Positions 26,191 through 36,088 are shown, numbered from the stretch's first letter. The stretch: 64,000 nucleotides of DNA from DASUPK01 sp963800285 (GCA_963800285.1 CAWDAL010000009.1:62001-126000), one strand, 5' to 3'. Numbers and translations are program-made. The notes: a model not told the origin generated them from the letters alone.

Positions 26191-27777
26191 TCAGGTCCCG
26201 AGCCTGGCCTCGTCCAGGTCGAGGTCGCGCTGGATGCGTCGGTAGAGGTCCTGCTTGATGCGGCCGTCATTCCGCATGCCGAGCAACGTGTCGCGCTCGG
26301 TCTTGATCAGGTCCTCGCGCAGCCTCCGGTAGCCGCTCAGCGGGTCCTCGATCGGCAGCTCCGAGTCCTCGCCCTGCAGGGCGGCGACACAGCGCGCGAA
26401 GCGGGCCTGGTAGAGCTCGCGCAGGCGCTCGAGGGCGCTCTCCGAGACCGGCGAGCCCTCTGATTGCAGCTCTTCGAGGCGGTCGAGCGCGGCCTGCGCC
26501 GCGGCGAGGCGCGCGACGGCCTCGTCCGGCGCCCACGGCTCCGACGTGCTCAGCCCCAGCGCCCGGACCAGCGCCGGAAGCGTCAGGCCCTGGGCGACGA
26601 GCGTCACGAAGATCACCGCGACGGTGAGATAGACGATCAGGTCGCGGGAGCCGAAGTTGGCCCCCGAGTCGAGCGTGAGGGGCAGGGCGAGCGCGGCGGC
26701 CAGCGAGACCGCTCCTCGCATCCCGGTCCAGCCGATCAGCAGCCGCTCGCGCCAATCCTCGCCACCTCCCGTGTCCCCGATCTTGGGCAGGAGCCTTCCG
26801 AGCGAGACCGGGAGGAACTGCCAGACGATCCGGACCACGATCACGACGGCCGAGATCATCAGCCCGTAGCCGACGATCTCGCCCGGTGAGAAGGTCTCCC
26901 CGACCTTGCGCAGGACCTCCGGGAACTGCTCTCCGACGAGGACGAAGAGGATCGCGTTGAGCGCGAAGACCAGCACCCGCCAGAACGACTGGGCGTTCAG
27001 GCGCATGTCGGCGTCGAAGATGATGTGAGAGCGCCAGCCCGAGAAGAGGCCGCTGCTGACCGCGGCGAGCACGCCCGAGGCTCCGACTCCGTCCGCCAGC
27101 GCAAACGAGGCGTACGCGGTGAAGACCGTGAGCAGGATGGCCAGCGGCGCATCGTCGAGGCGGCGAAGCGCCATCTGGGCGACGCCTGAGATCACGAGCC
27201 CGATCGCCACGCCCCCGATCACCCCGACGACCAGGTCGTCGATCGCCTCGCCGGCGGTGAGCGTGCCGGTGACCACGGCGGCGACGGCGACCTTGTAGGA
27301 GACCAGGGCGACGGCGTCGTTGACCATGCTCTCCCCCTCCACCAGGGTCGCGACCCGGTCGGTGACGCCGACCCGCCCGAAGGTCGCGATCGCGGACACC
27401 GGGTCGGTGGGGGCCACGATCGCGCCCAGCACGAAGCCCTCCGCCCAGCTGATGCTCGGGATCACCGCCTGGGCGATGGCGGCCACCGCGACCATCGTGG
27501 CCAGCGTGAGCCCGATCACGAGCCAGGTGAGCGGCACCAGCTCCGCGCGCAGCTCCTTCGGCGAGGCCCAGTAGCCGGCGGACTGCAGCAGCGGGGGCAG
27601 GAAGACCAGGAAGACGACGTCCGGCTGCAGCTCCAGGGTCGGGCCCCCGGGAATGAAGCCGATCCCGAGACCGCCGAGCACGAGGACGATCGGATACGGG
27701 ATCGAGATCGCATCGGCGAGCCGCACCAGCACGATCGCCGCGGCCACGAGCGCAATCAGGATCTCGATGTCGTTCAC
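26191..27777 (-). CDS. CPA1/NhaP-type Na+/H+ antiporter
   Basis: 528 aa. About 12 membrane helices in the first ~410 residues, with the ion-binding sequences VAPTDPVSAIATFGR and EGESMVNDAVALV and a conserved Arg region WTGMRGAVSLAAALALPL. These are the hallmarks of the CPA1 exchanger family. The last ~120 residues form a soluble helical tail (SALERLRELYQARFARCVAA) that may regulate activity by pH or dimerisation. GTG 27777 follows a TAGACT box by 6 nt (leaderless). Confidence 0.9.
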   Translation of the reverse strand: MNDIEILIALVAAAIVLVRLADAISIPYPIVLVLGGLGIGFIPGGPTLELQPDVVFLVFLPPLLQSAGYWASPKELRAELVPLTWLVIGLTLATMVAVAAIAQAVIPSISWAEGFVLGAIVAPTDPVSAIATFGRVGVTDRVATLVEGESMVNDAVALVSYKVAVAAVVTGTLTAGEAIDDLVVGVIGGVAIGLVISGVAQMALRRLDDAPLAILLTVFTAYASFALADGVGASGVLAAVSSGLFSGWRSHIIFDADMRLNAQSFWRVLVFALNAILFVLVGEQFPEVLRKVGETFSPGEIVGYGLMISAVVIVVRIVWQFLPVSLGRLLPKIGDTGGGEDWRERLLIGWTGMRGAVSLAAALALPLTLDSGANFGSRDLIVYLTVAVIFVTLVAQGLTLPALVRALGLSTSEPWAPDEAVARLAAAQAALDRLEELQSEGSPVSESALERLRELYQARFARCVAALQGEDSELPIEDPLSGYRRLREDLIKTERDTLLGMRNDGRIKQDLYRRIQRDLDLDEARLGT

Positions 27778-27783
27778 GCCGCG

Positions 27784-27793
27784 AGTCTAAGCT
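27784..27793. promoter_or_regulatory. Overlapping divergent -10 boxes
   Basis: On the minus strand TAGACT (27789-27784) lies 6 nt from the antiporter GTG 27777. On the plus strand TAAGCT (27788-27793) lies 9 nt from GTG 27803 of the DsbA-like gene. The two boxes share bases 27788-27789, so both promoters cannot be occupied at once. Confidence 0.45.
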
Positions 27794-27802
27794 CGCGATC
27801 CC

Positions 27803-28327
27803 GTGTCTCAGCTCACTCCACCCATCTCCGCCGAGGACCACGTCGACGGCCCCGACCGCGCCGAGCTCGAGCTCGTCATGTACGGAGATTTCCAGTGCCC
27901 GTACTGCACCGCCGCCTTCCCGATCGTCAACCGGATCCGGGATCAGCTCGCCGGGCGCCTGCTGTTCGCCTTTCGCCACTTCCCTCTGCGCGAGATCCAT
28001 CCGGACGCCGAGCGTGCCGCCCAGGCCGCCGAGGCCGCCGCCGCGCAGGGCGCGTTCTGGCAGATGCACGACCGCATGTACGAGTCCCGCGGCGCGCTCG
28101 GCCGCGAGGACCTCATCCACTACGCGTCGGAGCTGGGCCTCGACACCGACCGCTTCACAGACGAGCTCGACTCGGAGGTCCACGCCCCACGGGTTCAGCG
28201 CGACGTGGACAGCGGTCTGGCCAACGGCGTCACCGGGACGCCCGGCTTCTTCGTCGGCGGGCGCCACCACGCCGGCTCATTCGACGCCGCCTCGCTGACG
28301 ACCGCGCTCGAGGCGACCGCTCAGTAA
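27803..28327 (+). CDS. DsbA-family thioredoxin-fold protein
   Basis: 174 aa without a signal peptide. Active site QCPYC (Cys32/Cys35) after MYGDF, the cis-Pro loop VTGTPGFFV, and an alpha-helical insertion (residues ~60-125), matching the DsbA/Thioredoxin_4 family. It is probably a cytoplasmic disulfide oxidoreductase or a peroxide/pH-stress partner of the divergent antiporter. It is convergent with the next gene, with a 7-nt overlap. Confidence 0.85.
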   Translation: MSQLTPPISAEDHVDGPDRAELELVMYGDFQCPYCTAAFPIVNRIRDQLAGRLLFAFRHFPLREIHPDAERAAQAAEAAAAQGAFWQMHDRMYESRGALGREDLIHYASELGLDTDRFTDELDSEVHAPRVQRDVDSGLANGVTGTPGFFVGGRHHAGSFDAASLTTALEATAQ

Positions 28328-29070
28328 CGAATCACCACGAGGCCGATCGCAAGGACGACGACCGCCCAGGAGAGGCCTCGCAGCGATGCGTCGAGCGGCG
28401 CGGAGATCTCTGCGGCGGTCAGGGGGATCACCGTGCCGTCGTCGAGCCGCTGCTCGCCGGTGACCGAGACCGTCCTCCGCCTCAGCCTCCGGACCGGCGT
28501 GGAGAGCGTCCTCTGCACGCTGACCAGGCCGAAGCACCCGGCGGCCACCAGCACTCCGGCGACGTCGGTCTTCAGGGAGGCGAACGTAAGGGTGTTCACC
28601 CACCACGAGGTGAGTGCCGGGAAGGCGGCCCAGGCGAAGGCGAGCCAGAACGCCGTGTGAAAGCGGCCGCCGAAGAGCTCGAGGTTGTAGGCGACGACGA
28701 AGAAGCCACCGGCCAGCACGAAGGGGATCAGCGTCGCCGAGACGATGACGCAGCCCGCGATGCCGATGCCGATGGCACCCGCAAGCGAGAGGGAGGCGAG
28801 GGCGATCAGGGTCCGGTCGGACAGCTCGGTCTTCAGCGGGCGCCCGTTGAGCTCGTCCAGCGAATGGGCGCTGATCCCGAGTGCCAGGAAGAAGGCCGCC
28901 AGGGTGGCGATGAACCGGTCGGTGTGGATCTGCGTCGCCGCGGCCGCCCCGAAGCAGACGTTGGCCAGGTTCCATGCCGTGTACGGCAGGTGCAACAGGG
29001 TGACCAGGTCCCGCCATCCTCCATGGCCGAGCGCGTAGAACGCTGGACGCTGAAGCCGGTCGTCACTCAC
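28321..29070 (-). CDS. UbiA-like membrane protein, function uncertain
   Basis: 249 aa. Seven or so hydrophobic helices. The first loop reads LPYTAWNLANVCFGAA and a second AHSLDELNGRPL, faintly like the Asp-rich loops of UbiA prenyltransferases, but the canonical NDxxDxxxD motif is not complete. It overlaps the 3' end of the UbiE/MenG-like methyltransferase gene by 8 nt, so the two are coupled; a role in quinone or polyprenyl metabolism is plausible but unproven. Confidence 0.55.
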   Translation of the reverse strand: MSDDRLQRPAFYALGHGGWRDLVTLLHLPYTAWNLANVCFGAAAATQIHTDRFIATLAAFFLALGISAHSLDELNGRPLKTELSDRTLIALASLSLAGAIGIGIAGCVIVSATLIPFVLAGGFFVVAYNLELFGGRFHTAFWLAFAWAAFPALTSWWVNTLTFASLKTDVAGVLVAAGCFGLVSVQRTLSTPVRRLRRRTVSVTGEQRLDDGTVIPLTAAEISAPLDASLRGLSWAVVVLAIGLVVIRY

Positions 29071-29791
29071 GCGTCCCCCAGATCACCACTCCCCCGCCGA
29101 AGCTCATCACCCGGGCGGTCACCCCCTCGATCCCCGCATCCCGCCAGAGCTCCAGTTGGCGAGCGAGCGGCAGCCGCGCGTAGAAGTCGGAGATGCTCCG
29201 CCCCAGAAAGCGCCCGACGACGTACCAGTCCCGGGAGATCATCCGGCCCAGGACCGGCATCGCCGCGCGCGTGTACGCGTGCCAGAGGGGGCGGGCGATG
29301 GGGTTGGGAGGGAGCATGAACTCGAGCGAGGCGATCCGTCCACCACTCTTCACTACGCGCGCCAGCTCCCGCAAGGTTGCCCGGGGGTCGTTCACGTAGC
29401 GGAGCAGGTAGGTGAAGGTGAGGTGGTCGAACTCACCGTCCGCGAAGGGCAGGGACTCGGCCTCGCCCTCGACCAGCTCGACGCGATCGGCCAGGTGGGG
29501 GTCGGCGGCGAGCTTCGCCCGCGCGCCGGCGAGCATCTCAGGACTCTGATCGAGGCCGACGACGGTGCATTCGTAACTGCGAACGAGGGCCGCTGCGACC
29601 ATCCCGGTGCCGGTCGCCACGTCCAGGACACGATCGCCCTCGTTCGCCGCGACCCGGCGGACCATTGCGCGGCGCCAGCGCGGATCCTGGCCGAAGCTGA
29701 GCAAGGCGCCTGTCAGGTCATAGCGCCTCGGCAGTCCGGCGAAGAGGCGCAGCGTCTCCTGCTTGCTTGGCTTGTTTGCCGGAATCGCCAC
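29063..29791 (-). CDS. UbiE/MenG-like class I SAM methyltransferase
   Basis: 242 aa. YDLTGALLSFGQDPRWRR near the start, LDVATGTGMVAAALV (SAM-binding motif I), GLDQSPEMLAGAR and LPFADGEFDHLTFTYLLRYV are characteristic of the UbiE/MenG C-methyltransferases that methylate demethylmenaquinone. Actinobacterial menaquinone synthesis needs such an enzyme, but paralogues with other acceptors exist. GTG 29791 has a TATCTT box 6 nt upstream (leaderless). It overlaps the UbiA-like gene downstream. Confidence 0.8.
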   Translation of the reverse strand: MAIPANKPSKQETLRLFAGLPRRYDLTGALLSFGQDPRWRRAMVRRVAANEGDRVLDVATGTGMVAAALVRSYECTVVGLDQSPEMLAGARAKLAADPHLADRVELVEGEAESLPFADGEFDHLTFTYLLRYVNDPRATLRELARVVKSGGRIASLEFMLPPNPIARPLWHAYTRAAMPVLGRMISRDWYVVGRFLGRSISDFYARLPLARQLELWRDAGIEGVTARVMSFGGGVVIWGTRE

Positions 29792-29797
29792 CGTGAG

Positions 29798-29803
29798 AAG
29801 ATA
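29798..29803 (-). promoter_or_regulatory. -10 box TATCTT, leaderless promoter for methyltransferase
   Basis: TATCTT, then 6 nt, then GTG 29791; no ribosome binding site is present. Confidence 0.45.
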
Positions 29804-29868
29804 TGTGGGAAGCGCTGATGCGAGGGCGCGCCGCCGGGCGCGACCCGTTTTGCGAAGAAGGAGGGTTG

Positions 29869-31272
<1,404 letters not shown>

Positions 31273-31308
31273 GCGGTCGGCGGGCGGGTCTGTCGCCCGA
31301 GGGACGCA

Positions 31309-31314
31309 TAGGCT
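31309..31314 (+). promoter_or_regulatory. -10 box TAGGCT, leaderless promoter
   Basis: TAGGCT is followed by 6 nt and GTG 31321. Confidence 0.45.
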
Positions 31315-31320
31315 CGCGGC

Positions 31321-31659
31321 GTGAGCTGGAAGGTCACTGTCCGTCATGGCAGCAAGGTCGGCAGGGAGAAGTTTGCGTCGCTGGACGAGGCGATTGCCGA
31401 GGCTCGCCGGCGGGTTGAGGAGGTCCAGCGCGAAGGCGGGCTTCCGGCGATCAGCGCCTTCCGGGAGCACACGCCCGGCCAGCGCGTCGAGGCTCGCATC
31501 GAGATCTCCGGCCCCGGCTTCCTGCGCTCGCGCGAGGGGGGTGTCGACGTGATGGGCAACGGCCGCGCGATCGCGTACACAGGGGCGATCCGCAAGGAGC
31601 AGATCGAGGCGGACACGCTTGACCAGGCCTTCGGGCGCCTGAAGGAGGCGCTCGGATAG
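31321..31659 (+). CDS. Small conserved hypothetical protein
   Basis: 112 aa, family not recognised. It starts SWKVTVRHGSKVGREKF, has a charged helix (SLDEAIAEARRRVEEVQ), an EARIEISGPGF beta strand and a C-terminal helix (EADTLDQAFGRLKEALG). No membrane helix or cysteines. It is followed by another small protein after 11 nt; codon use is normal for the region, so it is probably a genuine gene. Leaderless start. Confidence 0.6.
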   Translation: MSWKVTVRHGSKVGREKFASLDEAIAEARRRVEEVQREGGLPAISAFREHTPGQRVEARIEISGPGFLRSREGGVDVMGNGRAIAYTGAIRKEQIEADTLDQAFGRLKEALG

Positions 31660-31670
31660 GTTGTCGGCCG

Positions 31671-31964
31671 ATGGGCGAAAGCTACGAAGCCGGGCGCCGC
31701 GTGCGCCTGCCGGCCGGTGCGGAGCGGCCGATCCAGGTCTTCATCAACGGCAGCGAGCAGCGCGAGGGATCGGACTTCTCGATCCACGACGAGCTGATCG
31801 TCTTCACTCGGCCGATCGTCAAGGAGAAGGTCTCCAAGAGCCGCTGGCTCGCGATGAGCCTCGGCCTGTTCGGCAGCTACGGTGAGAACGAGACGGTCGA
31901 CGTCCACTTCAAGCACCGCGGAAAGGTTCGAGTCATCACCGACGCGGAGATACTTCCGGACTGA
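31671..31964 (+). CDS. Small conserved hypothetical protein
   Basis: 97 aa, not recognised. Mostly short beta strands: RVRLPAGAERPIQVFINGSE, FSIHDELIVFTRPIVKEKVS and TVDVHFKHRGKVRVITDA. A single moderately hydrophobic stretch (WLAMSLGLFGSYG) is too short for a transmembrane helix. A TAGGTT box lies 8 nt before its ATG. Its stop overlaps the LLM oxidoreductase start (TGATG), so the two are co-translated. Confidence 0.6.
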   Translation: MGESYEAGRRVRLPAGAERPIQVFINGSEQREGSDFSIHDELIVFTRPIVKEKVSKSRWLAMSLGLFGSYGENETVDVHFKHRGKVRVITDAEILPD

Positions 31965-32896
31965 TGCGCATCTGCCTGATGATCGAGGGGCAGGAGTCCG
32001 TCACCTGGGAGGAGTGGCTGGAGCTCGCCAAGGCCTGCGAGGAGGGCCCGATCGATGCGCTCTTTCGCTCCGACCACTACCAGTCGGTCATGGGGCAGAC
32101 CCAGCGAAGCTCACTCGACGCCTGGGCGACGATCTGCGCCCTCGCGGCCGTCACCTCCACCCTTCGCCTCGGCACGCTCGTCTCCCCGGTGACCTTCCGC
32201 CATCCCTCGGTGCTCGCGAAGAACGTCGTCACTGCCGACCGGATCGCCGGCGGCGGGCGGATCGAGCTCGGCATGGGCTCCGGCTGGCTCGAGGCCGAGC
32301 ACGACGCCTACGGCTTCCCCTTCCCGCCCACCGGCGAGCGCGTGAGGATGTTCGAGGAGCAGATCGAGATCGTCAGCCGCCAGTGGGACGATCAACCCTT
32401 CGACTTCGAGGGCGAGCACTACCGGATCGAGGGAGGGAACGCCCAGCCCAAGCCGCTCTCACGCCCGAACCTGATCGTGGGCGGCAGCGCCAGGCCGCGA
32501 ACACTCGCCGCCGCCGCGCGGTGGGCGGACGAATACAACCTGGTGATGATGAGCGCGGAGCAGGCCCGGGAGGCGGTTCCCCTCGTCAGGAAGGCGTGGG
32601 AGGACGCCGGGCGGCCGGCGCCCGTGATCTCGTTGATGACCCACGGGATCATCGGCTCGGACCGGGTCGACCTGCAGGAGCGGGCTCACGCGGTCGCGGC
32701 GGTGCGAGGCGAGGACGCCACCGACCCGGAGGCCTACATCGAGGGTCTCAGCGAGAACACCCTGGTCGGCACCGTGGCCGAGATCCGGGAGCAGGTCGCC
32801 GAGCTGGAGGAGGCCGGCGTCGAGCGCCTGATGTTCCAGCACCTGACGCACAACGACCTCGACGGCGTGGACCTGATCGGGGAGCTGGCTGAATAG
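31964..32896 (+). CDS. LLM-class F420-dependent oxidoreductase
   Basis: 310 aa. A luciferase-like TIM-barrel: EGPIDALFRSDHYQSV near the start, LRLGTLVSPVTFRHPSVLAK, GRIELGMGSGWLEAEHDAYG and PNLIVGGSARPRTLAAAARW are typical of the PF00296 family that use reduced F420 or FMN. The GMGSGW-EAEH signature is common in F420-dependent members of actinobacteria. Substrate unknown. Coupled to the small gene before it and convergent with the acyl-CoA dehydrogenases. Confidence 0.85.
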   Translation: MRICLMIEGQESVTWEEWLELAKACEEGPIDALFRSDHYQSVMGQTQRSSLDAWATICALAAVTSTLRLGTLVSPVTFRHPSVLAKNVVTADRIAGGGRIELGMGSGWLEAEHDAYGFPFPPTGERVRMFEEQIEIVSRQWDDQPFDFEGEHYRIEGGNAQPKPLSRPNLIVGGSARPRTLAAAARWADEYNLVMMSAEQAREAVPLVRKAWEDAGRPAPVISLMTHGIIGSDRVDLQERAHAVAAVRGEDATDPEAYIEGLSENTLVGTVAEIREQVAELEEAGVERLMFQHLTHNDLDGVDLIGELAE

Positions 32897-33916
32897 CTAC
32901 ACGGCTGCGGGCTCGCCGGCTCCCAAGCCGGAGAGGTCCGCGACGCGCTCGCGATGATCACGGGGGGTGCCGAGCATGCGGCCGGCCACGCGGCCGCGCT
33001 TGAGCCAGAACTGGAGGTCGTGCTCCCAGGTGAAGCCGATGCCGCCGAATACCTGCAGGGCGGAGGCGGGGACCTGCCAGCCCGCGTCGGCTGAGCGGGC
33101 GCCCGCCATCGCGGCGGCCAGCGGAAGTGACTCCGGCTCGGCGTCCGCGGTCCAGGATGCGTAGTAGGTGAGCGACCGCGACTCCTCCGTCGCCAGCAGC
33201 ATCGCCGCGCAGCGGTGTCCGACGCCCTGGTAAGCGCCGATCGGCCGACCGAACTGCTGGCGCTCGCGGGCGTACTCCACGGCCATCTCCATGGTGCGCT
33301 GGGCGATTCCGGTGAGCTCGGCGGCGATCGCCACCGCGAGCCTGTCCCGTCCGCCGTCCACGTCGCCGTGCAGCCGCTCGCCGGCCGCATCGGAGACCAG
33401 CCCGTAGGAGCGGGTGGCGTCGAACGCCTCGAAGGGCTCGAACTCGACCTCCGAGACCGGCGCGATCAGGGCCCCCTCGCCGTCGAGGGTCACGACCACG
33501 TCGGCGGTGGGGAGGTCACAGAAGAGGGTGCTCGTCCCGCCCGCGAACCCGCCGAACGATCCGGTCGCCTCGCCCGAGGCGAGCTTCGGCAGCCACTCGG
33601 CGCGCTGCTCATCCGAGCCGGCGGCGGAGATGACCAGCGCGGCGCCGGCCGAGCCGAGCAGCGGGCTGGGGGCGCAGGCGTAGCCGGACTCCTCGAGCAG
33701 CGCCGAGAGCTCGACCATCCCGAGGCCCTGGCCGCCATCGTCCTCGGAGATCGCGATCCCGGGCCAGCCGAGCTCGGAGATCTCCTTCCACAGCCCCTCG
33801 TCGTAGGAGCGTGCCTCAGCCAGCTCACGGACCTTCTCGGGCTTGAAGCGGGAGGCGAGGAACTCGTGCGCGGTTCGCTTGATCTCCTGCTGCTCGTCGT
33901 TCAGGTCGAAGTTCAC
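32897..33916 (-). CDS. Acyl-CoA dehydrogenase, subunit-like partner
   Basis: 339 aa from GTG 33916, 2 nt after the stop of the other dehydrogenase gene. N-terminal FDLNDEQQEIKRTAHEFLAS and C-terminal ERQQFGRPIGAYQGVGHRCA and LQVFGGIGFTWEHDLQFWLK belong to the acyl-CoA dehydrogenase family, but the middle flavin-binding region is degenerate. In FadE/ChsE-type systems of actinobacteria two such genes encode heterotetramers (alpha2beta2) in which one subunit lacks the catalytic base; this pair fits that arrangement. Confidence 0.85.
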   Translation of the reverse strand: MNFDLNDEQQEIKRTAHEFLASRFKPEKVRELAEARSYDEGLWKEISELGWPGIAISEDDGGQGLGMVELSALLEESGYACAPSPLLGSAGAALVISAAGSDEQRAEWLPKLASGEATGSFGGFAGGTSTLFCDLPTADVVVTLDGEGALIAPVSEVEFEPFEAFDATRSYGLVSDAAGERLHGDVDGGRDRLAVAIAAELTGIAQRTMEMAVEYARERQQFGRPIGAYQGVGHRCAAMLLATEESRSLTYYASWTADAEPESLPLAAAMAGARSADAGWQVPASALQVFGGIGFTWEHDLQFWLKRGRVAGRMLGTPRDHRERVADLSGLGAGEPAAV

Positions 33917-33918
33917 GG

Positions 33919-35058
33919 CTACCTCAGCCTCGGCAAGCCGAGCACGCGCTCCGCGATGATGTTCTTCAGGACCTCGGTCGTGCCGCCTTCGATGGAGTTG
34001 GCGCGAGAGCGCAGGAAGCGGTAGCTCCACTCGGTCCCGACGCGCATCCCCTCGGGCCCGAGCACCTCGTTGCCGAGCTCGGTGAGCGCCTGGTTGTAGT
34101 CGGCCCATTCCCACTTCGAGAGCGAGCCCTCGGGGCCCGGGATGCCCGTCTTCATGGTGGCCGTCAGCGCGCGCAGCGCTCCGAGGCGCATCGCCTCGAT
34201 CCCGATCTGCAGGTCGGCGATCCGCTGGCGGATGACGGGGTCATCGTCGAGGCCTCGCTCACGGATCACGGCGAGCAGGTCCTCCATGGAGCGCTTCAGG
34301 CCCATCACGGCGGCGGCCCCGAGCCCGGCGCGCTCGAACATCAGCGTGGTGATCGCAACGGCCCAGCCGCCACCGACCTGGCCGATGACGTTCTCCTCCG
34401 GGATCTCCGCCTCCTCGAGGAAGATCTCGTTGAACTCGGCCTCGCCGGTGATCTGGCGGAGCGGCCGCACGTCCACATTCGGCTGATCCATGTCGAGGAT
34501 GAAGTAGGTGATGCCCTTGTGCTTGGGGGCGTCCTGGTCGGTGCGGGCGAGGAGCATGCAGTACTTCGCCTCGTGCGCGTAGGTGGTCCAGACCTTCTGC
34601 CCGGTGACCTTCCAGGTGCCGTTGGCCTTGACGGCGCGGGTCTTGAGCGAGGCGAGGTCCGAGCCCGACTCAGGCTCCGAGAAGCCCTGGCACCAGATCT
34701 CCTCACCGGAGAGGATCGGCTCCAGGTAGCGCTCCTTCTGGTCCTCGTTGCCGTGCGCGATCACGACCGGGCCGCCCATCACCAGGCCCAGGACGTTGGC
34801 GGGCAGCGGCACGCGCTGGCGCGCCAGCTCCTCGTTGAAGATCGACTGCTCGATCAGGGTCGCGCCCTTGCCCCCGTATTCCTCGGGCCAGGACACGCCC
34901 GCCCAGCCGGCCTCGTGCATCTTCTTCTGCCAGGCGCGGCGGAACTCGAACTCGGCCTGATCGTCGCCCTCGGGCGAGGGGCCGGGATGGTTCTCCTCGA
35001 GCCAGCTCCGAACCTCGTCGCGGAAGGCCGCCTCCGAGTCGGTCAGAGTCAGGTCCAC
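33919..35058 (-). CDS. Acyl-CoA dehydrogenase (FAD-binding partner)
   Basis: 379 aa from GTG 35058. WCQGFSEPESGSDLASLKTR and VTGQKVWTTYAHEAKYCM are the FAD and substrate motifs, and RFLRSRANSIEGGTTEVLKN is the C-terminal signature. The start has a TAGAGT box 7 nt upstream (leaderless). Together with the 339-aa partner it probably forms a heteromeric dehydrogenase for a branched or cyclic acyl-CoA (steroid- or terpenoid-like). It shares an operator region with the divergent nitronate monooxygenase-like gene. Confidence 0.85.
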   Translation of the reverse strand: MDLTLTDSEAAFRDEVRSWLEENHPGPSPEGDDQAEFEFRRAWQKKMHEAGWAGVSWPEEYGGKGATLIEQSIFNEELARQRVPLPANVLGLVMGGPVVIAHGNEDQKERYLEPILSGEEIWCQGFSEPESGSDLASLKTRAVKANGTWKVTGQKVWTTYAHEAKYCMLLARTDQDAPKHKGITYFILDMDQPNVDVRPLRQITGEAEFNEIFLEEAEIPEENVIGQVGGGWAVAITTLMFERAGLGAAAVMGLKRSMEDLLAVIRERGLDDDPVIRQRIADLQIGIEAMRLGALRALTATMKTGIPGPEGSLSKWEWADYNQALTELGNEVLGPEGMRVGTEWSYRFLRSRANSIEGGTTEVLKNIIAERVLGLPRLR

Positions 35059-35065
35059 GTTCCGG

Positions 35066-35071
35066 ACTCTA
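35066..35071 (-). promoter_or_regulatory. -10 box TAGAGT, leaderless promoter
   Basis: TAGAGT on the minus strand, then 7 nt, then GTG 35058 of the dehydrogenase. Confidence 0.45.
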
Positions 35072-35072
35072 T

Positions 35073-35096
35073 CTGACTGGTCGACTGGCCAGTCAG
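35073..35096. promoter_or_regulatory. TetR-type palindromic operator between divergent leaderless genes
   Basis: Outer arms CTGACTGG (35073-35080) and CCAGTCAG (35089-35096) are perfectly inverted; inside them GACTGGCCAGTC (35083-35094) is itself a perfect 12-bp palindrome. It lies upstream of both -10 boxes, at the -35 regions of the two divergent promoters. The style matches TetR-family operators in front of acyl-CoA genes. No regulator gene is adjacent. Confidence 0.6.
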
Positions 35097-35110
35097 TGGC
35101 TGGACTGGGC

Positions 35111-35116
35111 AATACT
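35111..35116 (+). promoter_or_regulatory. -10 box AATACT, leaderless promoter
   Basis: AATACT is followed by 6 nt and GTG 35123 of the nitronate monooxygenase-like gene. Confidence 0.4.
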
Positions 35117-35122
35117 CCGCAC

Positions 35123-36088
35123 GTGGGCGCGCTTTTGGAGCGGATCGGCGTGGATCTCCCCGTCGTGCAGGCCGGCATGGGCGGTGGTCTCTCGCGCAGT
35201 CAATTGGCGGCGACCGTGTCGGCCGCCGGAGGACTCGGGACCATCGGAATCCTGGCGCCGGATGACCTACGCAGTGAGATCGCGCGGGCCCGGCGGCTGA
35301 CGGATAGGCCGATCGCCGTCAACCTGCTGCTGCCCCTGGCCCGGACCGCGCACTTCGAGGCCGCCGACGACGCGGACGTCGTGGTCACCTTCTGGGGTGA
35401 GCCCAAGCGCCGCACCGCTCGCACCTGGATCCATCAGTGCGGCTCGGTCGCTGAGGCCCTCGCGGCCCGCGATGCCAGTGCCAATGCCGTAATCGCACAG
35501 GGGATCGAGGCCGGAGGCCACGTGCGAGGGTCCATGCCGGCGACCGAGCTGCTCGAGCGGACGAAGGCCGCGCTCGGAGATGACTATCCGGTGCTCTCGG
35601 CGGGCGGCGTCACCGACCGTTCGGAGACCAGGGCGCGGCTCGATGCCGGCGCCGAGGCGGTGGTCTGCGGAACGCGCTTCCTGATGAGCGAGGAGAGCGG
35701 AGCGCACACCGCCTACAAGGAGCGTCTGATCGACGCCGACGACACGGTCCTCACCGAGCTCTTCGGCTTCGGCTGGCCGGCGCCACATCGGGTCGTCCGC
35801 AACGCCGCCACAGACCGCTGGCTCAGGGGCGATCCGCGCGGGCCGGGCTGGCTGCGCGCCCTGCAGCAGGCGACCGCTCCAGCGCTGTCGCGGGCTCCGG
35901 TCCCCCTGCAGCTCCGGCTCGCTGCCACCCAGCGCCCAAGCCGACCGGTCTTCGGCCCCGCGGCCGCCACGGCGGGCGGACCAGCATCGCTGGTGGACGC
36001 CGGTCCGCTCTACGCCGGCGAGTGCATCGCGAGCATCGGCGACGTTCGCCCGGCCGCCGAGCTCGTCGCCGAGCTCAGCCCCGCGTAG
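35123..36088 (+). CDS. Nitronate monooxygenase / FabK-like flavoprotein
   Basis: 321 aa from GTG 35123, chosen for the -10 box 6 nt before it. DLPVVQAGMGGGLSRSQLAA, GTIGILAPDDLRSEIARAR, VIAQGIEAGGHVRG and YPVLSAGGVTDRSETRARLD form the FMN-binding TIM barrel of the PF03060 family (2-nitropropane dioxygenase / enoyl-ACP reductase II). The HVRGSMPATELL region holds the usual catalytic His. Divergent from two acyl-CoA dehydrogenase genes with a shared operator, so a role in the same catabolic route is likely. Confidence 0.85.
   Translation: MGALLERIGVDLPVVQAGMGGGLSRSQLAATVSAAGGLGTIGILAPDDLRSEIARARRLTDRPIAVNLLLPLARTAHFEAADDADVVVTFWGEPKRRTARTWIHQCGSVAEALAARDASANAVIAQGIEAGGHVRGSMPATELLERTKAALGDDYPVLSAGGVTDRSETRARLDAGAEAVVCGTRFLMSEESGAHTAYKERLIDADDTVLTELFGFGWPAPHRVVRNAATDRWLRGDPRGPGWLRALQQATAPALSRAPVPLQLRLAATQRPSRPVFGPAAATAGGPASLVDAGPLYAGECIASIGDVRPAAELVAELSPA

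Noticed and set aside
26267..28270. 667-codon minus-strand frame
   Set aside because: It lies in another frame of the antiporter gene and runs across the DsbA-like gene; the Arg/Ala-rich product has no family signature.
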